Origin: Streptomyces lienomycini
GTDB taxonomy: Bacteria > Actinomycetota > Actinomycetes > Streptomycetales > Streptomycetaceae
Direction: 5' to 3'
DNA: 64,000 nucleotides
Assembly: GCF_027947595.1 (NCBI RefSeq)
Contig: NZ_CP116257.1
Coordinates: forward strand, 2,728,001 to 2,792,000
Shown: positions 33,199 to 40,951 of the stretch, piece after piece
Layout of the letters: the number at the start of each line of letters is the position of its first letter
Position numbering within the stretch: the first letter of the stretch is position 1
The notes under the pieces: generated by a model
Told to the model about the DNA's origin: nothing
Seen by the model: only the letters and a program-made list of their open reading frames with translations
Database searches by the model: none
Position numbers and translations under genes: made by a program

Positions 33199-35153
33199 TC
33201 GTACGCCCCCAGACGGTCGATGGCGGATTCCACGGCGTTCCACGCGGTCTGCCCCAGACCGCAGATCGAGGCGTCCCGCATCGCGCGGCCGACCTCGCGC
33301 AGGAGGGTGATGTCGCCGTCGGCGTCGGCGCCGGTGCGGTCGACGAGCCGGTGCAGCGCCTCCTCCTGGCGTACGGTCCCGACCCGGCAGGGCACGCACT
33401 GGCCGCACGACTCGTCGCGGAAGAACTCCGCGATGCGCAGGAGCAGGCGGGGGAGCGGGACCGTGTCGTCGAAGGCCATGACGACGCCGGAGCCGAGCGT
33501 CGTGCCCGCCTCGCGGGTGCCTTCGAAGGTGAGCGGGATGTCCAGTTCGTCGGGGCGGACGAAGCCGCCGGCGGCGCCGCCGAGCAGGACCGCGCGGAGG
33601 CCGTCGCGGACCCCGGCGAGGGTGAGCAGCTCGCCGAGTGTGGCGCCGAAGGGGAGCTCGTAGACGCCGGGGCGGGCGACGCTGCCGGACACGCAGAACA
33701 GCTTCGGGCCGGTGGACGCCGGGGTGCCGATCGCGGCGTACGCCTCGGCTCCCCTCGTCAGGATGGGCAGGACGTTGACCAGCGTCTCGACGTTGTTCTC
33801 CACCGTCGGCTTGCCGAACAGGCCCTTCTCGACCGGGAACGGCGGCTTGGAGCGGGGCTCGCCGCGGCGGCCCTCGATGGAGTTGAACAGGGCCGTCTCC
33901 TCGCCGCAGATGTACGCGCCCGCGCCGCGCCGGATCTCGATGTCGAAGGCGTAGCCCTGGCCGAGGACGTCGTCGCCGAGGAGGCCGCGGGTGCGGGCCT
34001 GCTCGATGGCGTGGGTGAGGCGGGCGGTGGCGCGGGGGTACTCGCCGCGGAGGTAGAGGTAGCCCCGGTGGGCGCCGGTCGCGTACGCGGCGATCGTCAT
34101 GGCCTCGACGAGGGCGTACGGGTCGCCCTCCATGAGGACGCGGTCCTTGAAGGTGCCCGGTTCGGATTCGTCGGCGTTGCAGACGAGGTAGTGCGGGTGG
34201 TCGGGCTGGGCGGCCGTCGCCTGCCACTTGCGGCCGGTGGGGAAGGCGGCGCCGCCGCGGCCGACCAGGCCGGCGTCGGTGACCTCGCGGATGACGGCGG
34301 CGGGGCCGAGGGCGAAGGCGCGGCGGAGGGCGGTGTAGCCGCCGTGGGCGCGGTAGTCGTCGAGGGAGGTGGGGTCCACGGTGCCGACGCGTTTGAGGAG
34401 GGTGAGGTCGGGGGCGCCGGTCTGGGGGACCGCCAGGGCGGAGGCGGGTTCGGCGGGGGCCGATTCGGGGCCGGTGGCGGTGTGGACTGCCGTGTCCGGG
34501 GTCGCGGGGGCGCATACGGCCGTCGCGTGGAGGGTGTTTCGCCCCCGCCGCCCCTTCCCTGTCCCGACCCCGGGGGCTGCCGCTCCCGGCCCCTCGCTGT
34601 CGGCCTGGACGGCCTCGTCCTCAAACGCCGGACGGGCTGTAACGGCCCCCTGCGCGGCGTCAGCTGGAGCACCTGCCCGGATCACCAACGCTGCCGGCGC
34701 CCGTTCGCACAGGCCCAGGCAGGGAGATCGCTCGACCTTCACGCCGCTCTCCGGGCCCAGGCGTGCCTCCACCGCCGCGCACAGTTCACTCGCCCCCGCC
34801 GCGGTGCACGCCAGGTCCGTGCAGACGTGCAGGACGGTCGCCGGGCGGGGGCGGACCGAGAACATGGCGTAGAAGGTGGCCACCCCGTATGCCTCGGCAG
34901 GGGGGACGGTCAGGCGTCGGCACACGTAGTCCAGGGCGCCCTCGCTGATCCAGCCGACGCGGTCGTTGAGCGCGTGCAGGGCCGGCAGGAGCTGGTCGCG
35001 GCGGTTCCGGGCCTCCCGGCCGCCGCGTGCCCACCTGAGGTCGGCGTCGGAGCGGTCGGCGCCCTCCCAGGAGGACTCGGGCGGGCCGAGCAGGGCGTCC
35101 ACGGCGGCGCGTTCCTCGTCCGTGGGCTTGCCGTCACCGAAGCGCAGGTCCAC
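33195..35153 (-). CDS. Formate dehydrogenase diaphorase subunit (NuoE-NuoF fusion)
   Basis: A 652-residue protein passing electrons from Fe-S clusters to FMN and NAD+. Residues 1-165 are NuoE-like with a 2Fe-2S site (CTDLACTAAG, SPCLGLCER). An Ala/Pro-rich linker spans about 170-255. Residues 260-652 are NuoF-like, with the NAD/FMN loop GRGGAAFPTGRKW, ICGEETALFNSIEGRRGEPR, and the N3 cluster CGQCVPCRVGT plus a later cysteine. It starts with GTG and overlaps the catalytic gene by 20 bp. Part of the linker (about residues 171-206) is encoded by what looks like a genomic repeat. The fused architecture and neighbours identify an NAD-type formate dehydrogenase. Confidence 0.92.
   Translation of the reverse strand: MDLRFGDGKPTDEERAAVDALLGPPESSWEGADRSDADLRWARGGREARNRRDQLLPALHALNDRVGWISEGALDYVCRRLTVPPAEAYGVATFYAMFSVRPRPATVLHVCTDLACTAAGASELCAAVEARLGPESGVKVERSPCLGLCERAPAALVIRAGAPADAAQGAVTARPAFEDEAVQADSEGPGAAAPGVGTGKGRRGRNTLHATAVCAPATPDTAVHTATGPESAPAEPASALAVPQTGAPDLTLLKRVGTVDPTSLDDYRAHGGYTALRRAFALGPAAVIREVTDAGLVGRGGAAFPTGRKWQATAAQPDHPHYLVCNADESEPGTFKDRVLMEGDPYALVEAMTIAAYATGAHRGYLYLRGEYPRATARLTHAIEQARTRGLLGDDVLGQGYAFDIEIRRGAGAYICGEETALFNSIEGRRGEPRSKPPFPVEKGLFGKPTVENNVETLVNVLPILTRGAEAYAAIGTPASTGPKLFCVSGSVARPGVYELPFGATLGELLTLAGVRDGLRAVLLGGAAGGFVRPDELDIPLTFEGTREAGTTLGSGVVMAFDDTVPLPRLLLRIAEFFRDESCGQCVPCRVGTVRQEEALHRLVDRTGADADGDITLLREVGRAMRDASICGLGQTAWNAVESAIDRLGAYE
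34536..34642. repeat. Streptomyces intergenic repeat inside the diaphorase coding sequence
   Basis: Read on the plus strand, the segment contains CGTCCTCAAACGCCGGACGG and, to its left, a run of the pattern CCCCGGGGGCTGCCGCTCCCGG and CGCCCCCGCCGCCCCTTCCC. I recognise this as the common Streptomyces repeat usually found between genes. Here it is read through in frame in the minus-strand gene and codes for about 36 residues of a low-complexity linker. Boundaries approximate; identity from memory. Confidence 0.6.
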
Positions 35154-37062
35154 CGGTGCTCACCTTCTCGATCCGGATCGCCGAGGCCTTGAACTCCGCC
35201 GTCCCGGCGATCGGGCAGTTGGCCTCGATGGTCAGCTGGTTGGTGTCCACCTCGTCGGGGAAGTGGAAGCTCATGAAGGCGAGCCCGGGGCGCAGGGCCG
35301 TGTCGACCCACACGGGCGCGAGAAGCGAACCGCGCCGGGAGGTGACCCGGACCTCCTCGCCGACCGCCACCCCGTAGCGTTCGGCGTCCTCCGGGCACAG
35401 CTCGACGGCCTCGCCGCGACGCAGCGGAGAGGCGTAACCGCCGCTCTGAACCCCCGTGTTGTAGGAGTCCAGGCGCCGTCCCGTGGTCAGCCGGATCGGG
35501 TAGTGCTCGTCGGTGAGGTCCACGGGCGGGTCGTGCCGGACGATGCCGAAGGGGGCGAGGCGGCCGCGGCGGTCCGGGTCCCGGGCCCACAACCTGCCGT
35601 GGAGGTAGGTCGGTTCCAGCTCCTCCGTGCTCGGGCACGGCCACTGGATGCCCTGGTGCTGTTCCAGGCGGGCGTACGTCATGCCGTGGTGGTCGGGGGA
35701 GAGGGAGCGCAGTTCGTTCCAGACCGCCTCCGCGTCCGGGTACTTCCAGTCGTGCCCGAGGCGGGCCGCGAGGTCGCAGAGGATGTCGATGTCCTCCCGG
35801 GCCTCGCCCGGCGGGCTCACCGCCTTGCGGACCCGCTGCACGCGCCGCTCGCTGTTGGTCGTGGTGCCGTCCGTCTCCGCCCAGCCGGCGGTCGCCGGGA
35901 GGACCACGTCGGCCAGTTCGGCGGTCCTGGTCAGGAAGATGTCCTGGACGACGAGGAAGTCCAGGGCCCGCAGGCGGCGTATCGCCTGCTCGGCGTCCGC
36001 CTCGGACTGGGCCGGGTTCTCGCCGACGCAGTAGACGGCGCGCAGCTCCCCGGTGTCCATCGCCTCGAACATCTCCGTCAGGGTGAGGCCGTGGCGCGGC
36101 TCGACCACCGTGTCCCAGGCCGTCTCGAACTTCCGGCGGACCTCCGGGTCGAGGACGTCCTGGAAGCCGGGGAGGCGATTGGGGATGGCGCCCATGTCGC
36201 CCCCGCCCTGCACGTTGTTCTGGCCGCGCAGGGGTTGCAGCCCGGAGCCGTAGCGGCCGACGTGGCCGGTGAGCAGGGAGAGGTTGATCAGGGCGCGCAC
36301 GTTGTCCGTGCCGTTGTGGTGCTCGGTGATGCCGAGGGTCCAGCACAGCTGGGCGCGCTCGGCGCGGGCGTAGGCGTGGGCCAACTCGCGGATGGCGGCG
36401 GCCGGTACGCCGGTCACCTTCTCGGCCAGGGAGAGCGTCCAGGGTTCGACCAGGGCCTTGTAGGCGTCGTAGCCCGTCGTCGCGCGGGCGATGAACGCCT
36501 CGTTGGCCAGGCCCGCGTGGATGATCTCCCGGCCGACCGCGTGCGCCAGCGGGATGTCCGTGCCGACGTTCGGGCCGAGCCAGCTCTCCGCCCACTCGGC
36601 GGTGGAGGTGCGGCGCGGGTCGACGGCGTACATGCGGGCGCCGCCCCGGATGCCCTTCAGCACGTGCTGGAAGAAGATGGGGTGCGCGAAGCGCGCGTTG
36701 GAGCCCCACATCACGATGACGTCGGTGTGCTCGATCTCCTCGTAGGAGGAGGTGCCGCCGCCCGAGCCGAAGGCGGCCGACAGGCCCGCGACGCTCGGTG
36801 CGTGACAGGTGCGGTTGCAGGAGTCGACGTTGTGGGTGCCCATGACCACCCGGGCGAACTTCTGCGCGACGTAGTTCATCTCGTTGGTCGCCCGCGCACA
36901 GGAGAACATCCCGAACGCGCCGCGCGCCGCGGCCAGGCCCCGGGCCGTGCGGTCCAGGGCCTCCTCCCACGTCGCCCGGCGGAACGGCTCGTCGCGGGAG
37001 TCCCGGACCAGGGGGTGGGTGAGGCGGGTGTAGGTCTTGGGGGTTCGGTCGCGTTTCCTCAT
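35134..37062 (-). CDS. Formate dehydrogenase catalytic (molybdopterin) subunit, lacking the N-terminal Fe-S segment
   Basis: A 642-residue Mo-bisMGD oxidoreductase. The formate dehydrogenase active site NRTCHAPSVAGL is visible, with the metal-ligating Cys at about residue 86 and the essential His at 87; it is a Cys, not selenocysteine, enzyme. Further motifs are MWGSNARFAHPI, LLTGHVGRYGSG, LRGQNNVQGGGDMG and the C-terminal dinucleotide-binding domain (TTGRRLDSYNTG). The usual N-terminal 4Fe-4S segment is absent and is carried by the gene at 32338-33198. ATG at 37062 overlaps the stop of the upstream ketopantoate-reductase-like gene. FdhD at the end of the operon supports formate as substrate. 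Confidence 0.92.
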   Translation of the reverse strand: MRKRDRTPKTYTRLTHPLVRDSRDEPFRRATWEEALDRTARGLAAARGAFGMFSCARATNEMNYVAQKFARVVMGTHNVDSCNRTCHAPSVAGLSAAFGSGGGTSSYEEIEHTDVIVMWGSNARFAHPIFFQHVLKGIRGGARMYAVDPRRTSTAEWAESWLGPNVGTDIPLAHAVGREIIHAGLANEAFIARATTGYDAYKALVEPWTLSLAEKVTGVPAAAIRELAHAYARAERAQLCWTLGITEHHNGTDNVRALINLSLLTGHVGRYGSGLQPLRGQNNVQGGGDMGAIPNRLPGFQDVLDPEVRRKFETAWDTVVEPRHGLTLTEMFEAMDTGELRAVYCVGENPAQSEADAEQAIRRLRALDFLVVQDIFLTRTAELADVVLPATAGWAETDGTTTNSERRVQRVRKAVSPPGEAREDIDILCDLAARLGHDWKYPDAEAVWNELRSLSPDHHGMTYARLEQHQGIQWPCPSTEELEPTYLHGRLWARDPDRRGRLAPFGIVRHDPPVDLTDEHYPIRLTTGRRLDSYNTGVQSGGYASPLRRGEAVELCPEDAERYGVAVGEEVRVTSRRGSLLAPVWVDTALRPGLAFMSFHFPDEVDTNQLTIEANCPIAGTAEFKASAIRIEKVSTGGPALR

Positions 37063-38030
37063 GCGGCGCTCCTCAGCGCGAGCAGGTCCGACAGGGCGTG
37101 CACGGTGCGCAGGGTGGGCACCTGGACCCCGGTGATCTCCGCCAGCTCGACGACGGCCGCGAGCAGGACGTCGAGTTCGAGCGGCTTGCCGCGCTCCAAA
37201 TCCTGGAGCGTGGAGGTGCGGTGGTCGCCGACCCGTTCGGCGCCCGCGAGGCGGCGTTCGATGGAGACGTCGACCTCGCAGCCGAGGGCCCGGGCGACCG
37301 TCAGCGTCTCGGTCATCATGGTCTCGATGACCTCGCGGGTGCCGCCGTGCAGACACATCTGCCGCATGGTGGCGCGGGCCAGGGCGCTGATCGGGTTGAA
37401 GGAGATGTTGCCCAGCAGCTTCAGCCAGATGTCGCCCCGCAGGTCCGGCTCGACCGGGCACTTGAGGCCGCCCGCCCGCATCGCCTCGCTGAACGCCAGA
37501 CACCGTGCCGAGACGTCCCGGCCCGGCTCACCGACCGAGAACCGGGTGCCTTCGACATGCCGTACGACGCCGGGCTGTTCGAGTTCGGTGGCCGCGTACA
37601 CCACGCAGCCGACGGCCCGTTCCGGCGCGAGCACCGCACTGACCGTCCCGGCCGGGTCCACGCTCTCCAGCCGGCGTCCGTCGTAGGGGCCGCCGTGCCG
37701 GTGGAAGTACCACCACGGAATGCCGTTCTGGGCGGCCACGATCGCCGTCGAGTCGTGCAGCAGCGGCTCGATCAGCGGCCCGCACGCCGCGTACGAGGTG
37801 GCCTTCAGGCCCAGGAACACGTAGTCGACCGGGCCGACGTCGGCCGGGTCGTCGGTGGCGCGCGGGTGCGCGGTGAAGTCGCCGCGCGGGCTGCGCACCC
37901 TTACCCCGTACTGCCTCATGGCCGCCAGGTGCGGTCCACGGGCGATGAGATGCACGTCGGCGCCCGCACGGTGGAGCGCGGCGCCGACGTAGGCGCCGAT
38001 CGCCCCGGCGCCGAGGACTGCGACTTTCAT
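37059..38030 (-). CDS. Ketopantoate reductase family protein (ApbA/PanE)
   Basis: A 323-residue NADPH-dependent reductase. The N-terminal Rossmann motif is VAVLGAGAIGAYVGAAL (residues 3-19), and the C-terminal helical domain shows KLLGNISFNPISALARAT with the catalytic Lys-Asn-Ser pattern of the family. The classical role is reducing 2-dehydropantoate in coenzyme A synthesis, but it may act on another 2-oxo acid here. It is the first gene of the formate dehydrogenase operon, overlapping the catalytic gene by 4 bp. Divergent from the OFA transporter across a region with a GntR-type operator candidate. Confidence 0.9.
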   Translation of the reverse strand: MKVAVLGAGAIGAYVGAALHRAGADVHLIARGPHLAAMRQYGVRVRSPRGDFTAHPRATDDPADVGPVDYVFLGLKATSYAACGPLIEPLLHDSTAIVAAQNGIPWWYFHRHGGPYDGRRLESVDPAGTVSAVLAPERAVGCVVYAATELEQPGVVRHVEGTRFSVGEPGRDVSARCLAFSEAMRAGGLKCPVEPDLRGDIWLKLLGNISFNPISALARATMRQMCLHGGTREVIETMMTETLTVARALGCEVDVSIERRLAGAERVGDHRTSTLQDLERGKPLELDVLLAAVVELAEITGVQVPTLRTVHALSDLLALRSAA

Positions 38031-38120
38031 GGCGGGGGAGCTCCGTTCGGTCGAGGGATACCGAGGAACCGGAAGACTTCGGGAAATCTGCCGACGCCAC
38101 CCAATGATGTCGACGAAATA

Positions 38121-38132
38121 TTGTCTACAGTA
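38121..38132. promoter_or_regulatory. Candidate GntR/FCD operator in the fdh/transporter promoter region
   Basis: TTGTCTACAGTA contains the core GTCTACAG, which recurs on the minus strand 57 bp upstream of the GntR-family gene (40885-40896). The TNGTNNACN pattern is typical of FadR/FCD-type sites. It lies about 90 bp from the ketopantoate-reductase-like start and about 105 bp from the transporter start, so it can serve both directions. Confidence 0.6.
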
Positions 38133-38236
38133 TGGAGGTTAGGGCGGCAAGGCTTTGTGCAGCAGTAGTGGTGGTCTGTAGTTGTCCGCTCAACAGTCTT
38201 CTCAAGCGCTTGCCCGATGCCTACGGTTGGGGACCC

Positions 38237-39577
38237 ATGAGTCCCCCCGTCGCACCCCCGGGCTGGAGCCGCTGGCTCGTCCCCCCGGCCGCTCTCTCGG
38301 TCCACCTCTCCATCGGCCAGGCCTACGCGTGGTCCGTGTTCAAACCGCCCCTGGAGTCCGCGCTCGGCCTCAGCGGCACGCAGAGCGCGCTGCCCTTCCA
38401 GCTCGGCATCGTCATGCTCGGCCTCTCGGCCGCGTTCGGCGGCACGCTCGTGGAACGGCGCGGGCCGCGCTGGGCGATGACCGTCGCCCTCGTCTGCTTC
38501 TCCTCGGGCTTCCTGCTCTCCGCGCTCGGTGCGGCGGCGGAGCAGTACTGGCTGATCGTCCTCGGCTACGGCTTCGTCGGCGGGATCGGCCTCGGTATCG
38601 GCTACATCTCGCCCGTCTCGACGCTGATCAAGTGGTTCCCGGACCGGCCGGGCATGGCCACCGGCATCGCCATCATGGGCTTCGGCGGCGGCGCCCTCAT
38701 CGCCTCGCCCTGGTCCGCCCAGATGCTGAAGTCCTTCGGCACCGACAGCTCCGGGATCGCCCTCGCCTTCCTCGTCCACGGACTGACGTACGCCGTCTTC
38801 ATGCTGCTCGGCGTGCTGCTGGTACGGGTGCCGCGGCCGAAGGAGGGGGCGGACGGCCGGCCCGCCCCGCTCGAAGGGGTCCAGGTCTCGGCGCGCTCGG
38901 CGATGCGCACCCCGCAGTTCTGGCTGCTGTGGATCGTGCTCTGTATGAACGTCACGGCCGGCATCGGCATCCTGGAGAAGGCCGCGCCGATGATCACGGA
39001 CTTCTTCGCCGACACCCCCACCCCCGTGTCGGCGACCGCCGCGGCAGGCTTCGTGGCCCTGCTGTCGGCGGCCAACATGGCGGGGCGGATCGGCTGGTCC
39101 TCCACCTCGGACCTGATCGGCCGCAAGAACATCTACCGCGTCTACCTCGGTGTCGGCGCCCTCATGTACACCCTGATCGCGCTGTTCGGCGACTCCTCCA
39201 AGCCGCTCTTCGTCCTCTGCGCCCTGGTCGTGCTCTCCTTCTACGGCGGCGGCTTCTCCACCGCCCCCGCCTACCTGAAGGACCTCTTCGGCACCTACCA
39301 GGTCGGCGCGATCCACGGCCGGCTGCTCACCGCCTGGTCGCTGGCCGGTGTCCTCGGGCCGCTGATCGTGAACTGGATCGCCGATCACCAGGAGGAGGCC
39401 GGTCGGCACGGCTCGGACCTGTACGGCACGTCCTTCCTCATCATGATCGGGCTGCTGGTCGTCGGCTTCGTCGCCAATGAACTCGTCCGCCCCGTCCACG
39501 CCCGGCACCACGAACCCGCGACCCCGACGGAGAAGGAGGGCAACGATGTCGTCCGACAGCAGCCAGAGTCCGCCTGA
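38237..39577 (+). CDS. OFA-family MFS transporter (oxalate/formate antiporter type)
   Basis: A 446-residue transporter with 12 hydrophobic helices. Features of the OFA family are the N-terminal SIGQAYAWSVFKPPLE, GYGFVGGIGLGIGYISPVSTLIKWFPDRPGMATGIAIMGFGGGA and the C-terminal GRLLTAWSLAGVLGPLI. Family members exchange oxalate, formate or related small carboxylates. Start: ATG at 38237 after GGGGA; an upstream frame to 38132 would have a non-hydrophobic leader. Divergent from a formate dehydrogenase operon, which supports formate or oxalate as cargo. The next gene encodes a small membrane partner. Confidence 0.9.
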   Translation: MSPPVAPPGWSRWLVPPAALSVHLSIGQAYAWSVFKPPLESALGLSGTQSALPFQLGIVMLGLSAAFGGTLVERRGPRWAMTVALVCFSSGFLLSALGAAAEQYWLIVLGYGFVGGIGLGIGYISPVSTLIKWFPDRPGMATGIAIMGFGGGALIASPWSAQMLKSFGTDSSGIALAFLVHGLTYAVFMLLGVLLVRVPRPKEGADGRPAPLEGVQVSARSAMRTPQFWLLWIVLCMNVTAGIGILEKAAPMITDFFADTPTPVSATAAAGFVALLSAANMAGRIGWSSTSDLIGRKNIYRVYLGVGALMYTLIALFGDSSKPLFVLCALVVLSFYGGGFSTAPAYLKDLFGTYQVGAIHGRLLTAWSLAGVLGPLIVNWIADHQEEAGRHGSDLYGTSFLIMIGLLVVGFVANELVRPVHARHHEPATPTEKEGNDVVRQQPESA

Positions 39578-39698
39578 CGCGCCCGACCTGCCCGACCGGC
39601 GGCCGCTGATCGCCTTCACCTGGCTCTGGGTGGGCGCACCGCTCGCCTACGGGCTGTACGAACTCGTCAGGAAGGCGACCCAGCTCTTCACCGGGTGA
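39546..39698 (+). CDS. MFS transporter small subunit (50 residues, one membrane helix)
   Basis: A short gene starting inside the end of the OFA transporter gene (ATG at 39546, RBS GGAGG). The product has a polar, Asp/Pro-rich head of about 17 residues and a single hydrophobic helix (LIAFTWLWVGAPLAYGLYEL). From memory it matches the small-subunit proteins annotated beside OFA-type MFS transporters in actinobacteria. Overlap by 32 bp implies coupled translation. Its role is unknown; probably assembly or stability of the transporter. Confidence 0.75.
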   Translation: MSSDSSQSPPDAPDLPDRRPLIAFTWLWVGAPLAYGLYELVRKATQLFTG

Positions 39699-39870
39699 CG
39701 CCGCCCGCGACGGCGGGGACGGGGAAGCGGGGACGGCCGAGGGCGGCGGAGGATGCTGACCGAAGCCGACAACCCAGGCGCCCGTTTCCTGTCGTATCAC
39801 CTGCCGTCGTACCCGTCGGTCACTGATCACACTGGTGGATCCCGTACCCGAGGCAGCGAGGACTCCACCC

Positions 39871-40821
39871 ATGCACCAAGGCTCCCGCATCACCGCCGTC
39901 GGCCACTACCAGCCCGCCGGGATCCTCACCAACGAGGACCTGGCGGGCATGGTCGACACCAGCGACGAGTGGATCAGGAGCCGGGTGGGCATTCGGTCGC
40001 GCCGGATCGCCGGACCCGACGAGCCGGTCGACGAGCTGGCCGGCCACGCCGCCGCGAAGGCACTCGCCGCTGCCGGGCTGACCCCCGCCGACGTGGACCT
40101 GGTCGTGGTCGCCACCTCCACCGCGATCGACCGCTCCCCGAACACCGCGGCCCGTGTCGCGGCCCGCCTCGGCATCCCGGGCCCCGCCGCGCTGGACGTC
40201 AACGTCGTGTGCGCGGGGTTCACCCACGCGCTGGCCACCGCCGACCACGCCGTACAGGCCGGTTCCGCGAGCCGGGCGCTGGTCATCGGCGCGGACAAGA
40301 TGTCCGAGGTCACCGACTGGACCGACCGCACCACCTGCGTGCTGGTCGGCGACGGGGCGGGGGCCGCCGTGGTGGAGGCCGCCGCGCCCGGGGAGCAGGC
40401 GGGGATCGGCCCCGTGCTGTGGGGATCGGTGCCGGAGATGGGCAACGCGGTCCGCATCGAGGGGACACCGCCGAGGTTCGCCCAGGAAGGCCAGAGCGTC
40501 TACCGCTGGGCGACCACCCGGCTGCCCGCCATCGCGCGCCGGGCCTGCGAGCGCTCGGGTCTGGAGCCGGCCGACCTCGCCGCGGTCGTCCTGCACCAGG
40601 CCAACCTGCGCATCATCGAACCCCTCGCAGCGAAGATCGGCGCCGTCAACGCCGTCGTCGCCCGCGACGTCGTCGAGTCCGGCAACACCTCCGCGGCGAG
40701 CATCCCGCTCGCCCTGTCCAAGCTGGTCGAGCGGGGCGAGATCACCGCCGGGGACCCCGTGCTGCTCTTCGGCTTCGGCGGCAACCTCTCCTACGCCGGA
40801 CAGGTCGTCCGCTGCCCCTGA
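39871..40821 (+). CDS. 3-oxoacyl-ACP synthase III family protein (FabH-like)
   Basis: A 316-residue thiolase-fold condensing enzyme. The Cys-His-Asn triad is complete: Cys in NVVCAGFTHAL at about residue 114, His in VVLHQANLRIIEP at about 242, Asn in ESGNTSAASIPLALS at about 272. KAS III enzymes condense an acyl-CoA starter with malonyl-ACP. Start ATG at 39871; an upstream frame of 12 codons has no clear RBS. It stands alone between the transporter pair and the GntR regulator, so a role in housekeeping fatty acid synthesis is less likely than a specialised one. Substrate unknown. Confidence 0.88.
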   Translation: MHQGSRITAVGHYQPAGILTNEDLAGMVDTSDEWIRSRVGIRSRRIAGPDEPVDELAGHAAAKALAAAGLTPADVDLVVVATSTAIDRSPNTAARVAARLGIPGPAALDVNVVCAGFTHALATADHAVQAGSASRALVIGADKMSEVTDWTDRTTCVLVGDGAGAAVVEAAAPGEQAGIGPVLWGSVPEMGNAVRIEGTPPRFAQEGQSVYRWATTRLPAIARRACERSGLEPADLAAVVLHQANLRIIEPLAAKIGAVNAVVARDVVESGNTSAASIPLALSKLVERGEITAGDPVLLFGFGGNLSYAGQVVRCP

Positions 40822-40884
40822 CGCCCCGGCGCCCCCGATGTGACGTGCCCTACACGCCCGGTTCCGGGCGTGGAGCGCGCCGTA

Positions 40885-40896
40885 GACTGTAGACGA
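40885..40896. promoter_or_regulatory. Candidate GntR operator upstream of the GntR gene
   Basis: GACTGTAGACGA is the reverse complement of TCGTCTACAGTC and shares the core GTCTACAG with the site at 38121-38132. It lies about 57 bp before the regulator start, suggesting autoregulation. A related AAAGACAATC stretch follows directly. Confidence 0.6.
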
Positions 40897-40951
40897 AAGA
40901 CAATCGATACTTCCGGGTACCGATTGTGTTCCGGCCGTCGAGGGGGGACCG

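Noticed and set aside
34440..34680. Possible frameshift or pseudogene in the diaphorase gene
   Set aside because: The odd composition comes from an in-frame repeat. The frame is open throughout and both flanking domains are intact.
38132..38236. Extended start for the OFA transporter at 38132
   Set aside because: The extra 35 residues are not conserved-looking and would make the operator TTGTCTACAGTA overlap coding sequence. The ATG at 38237 has a suitable RBS and begins at the family N terminus.
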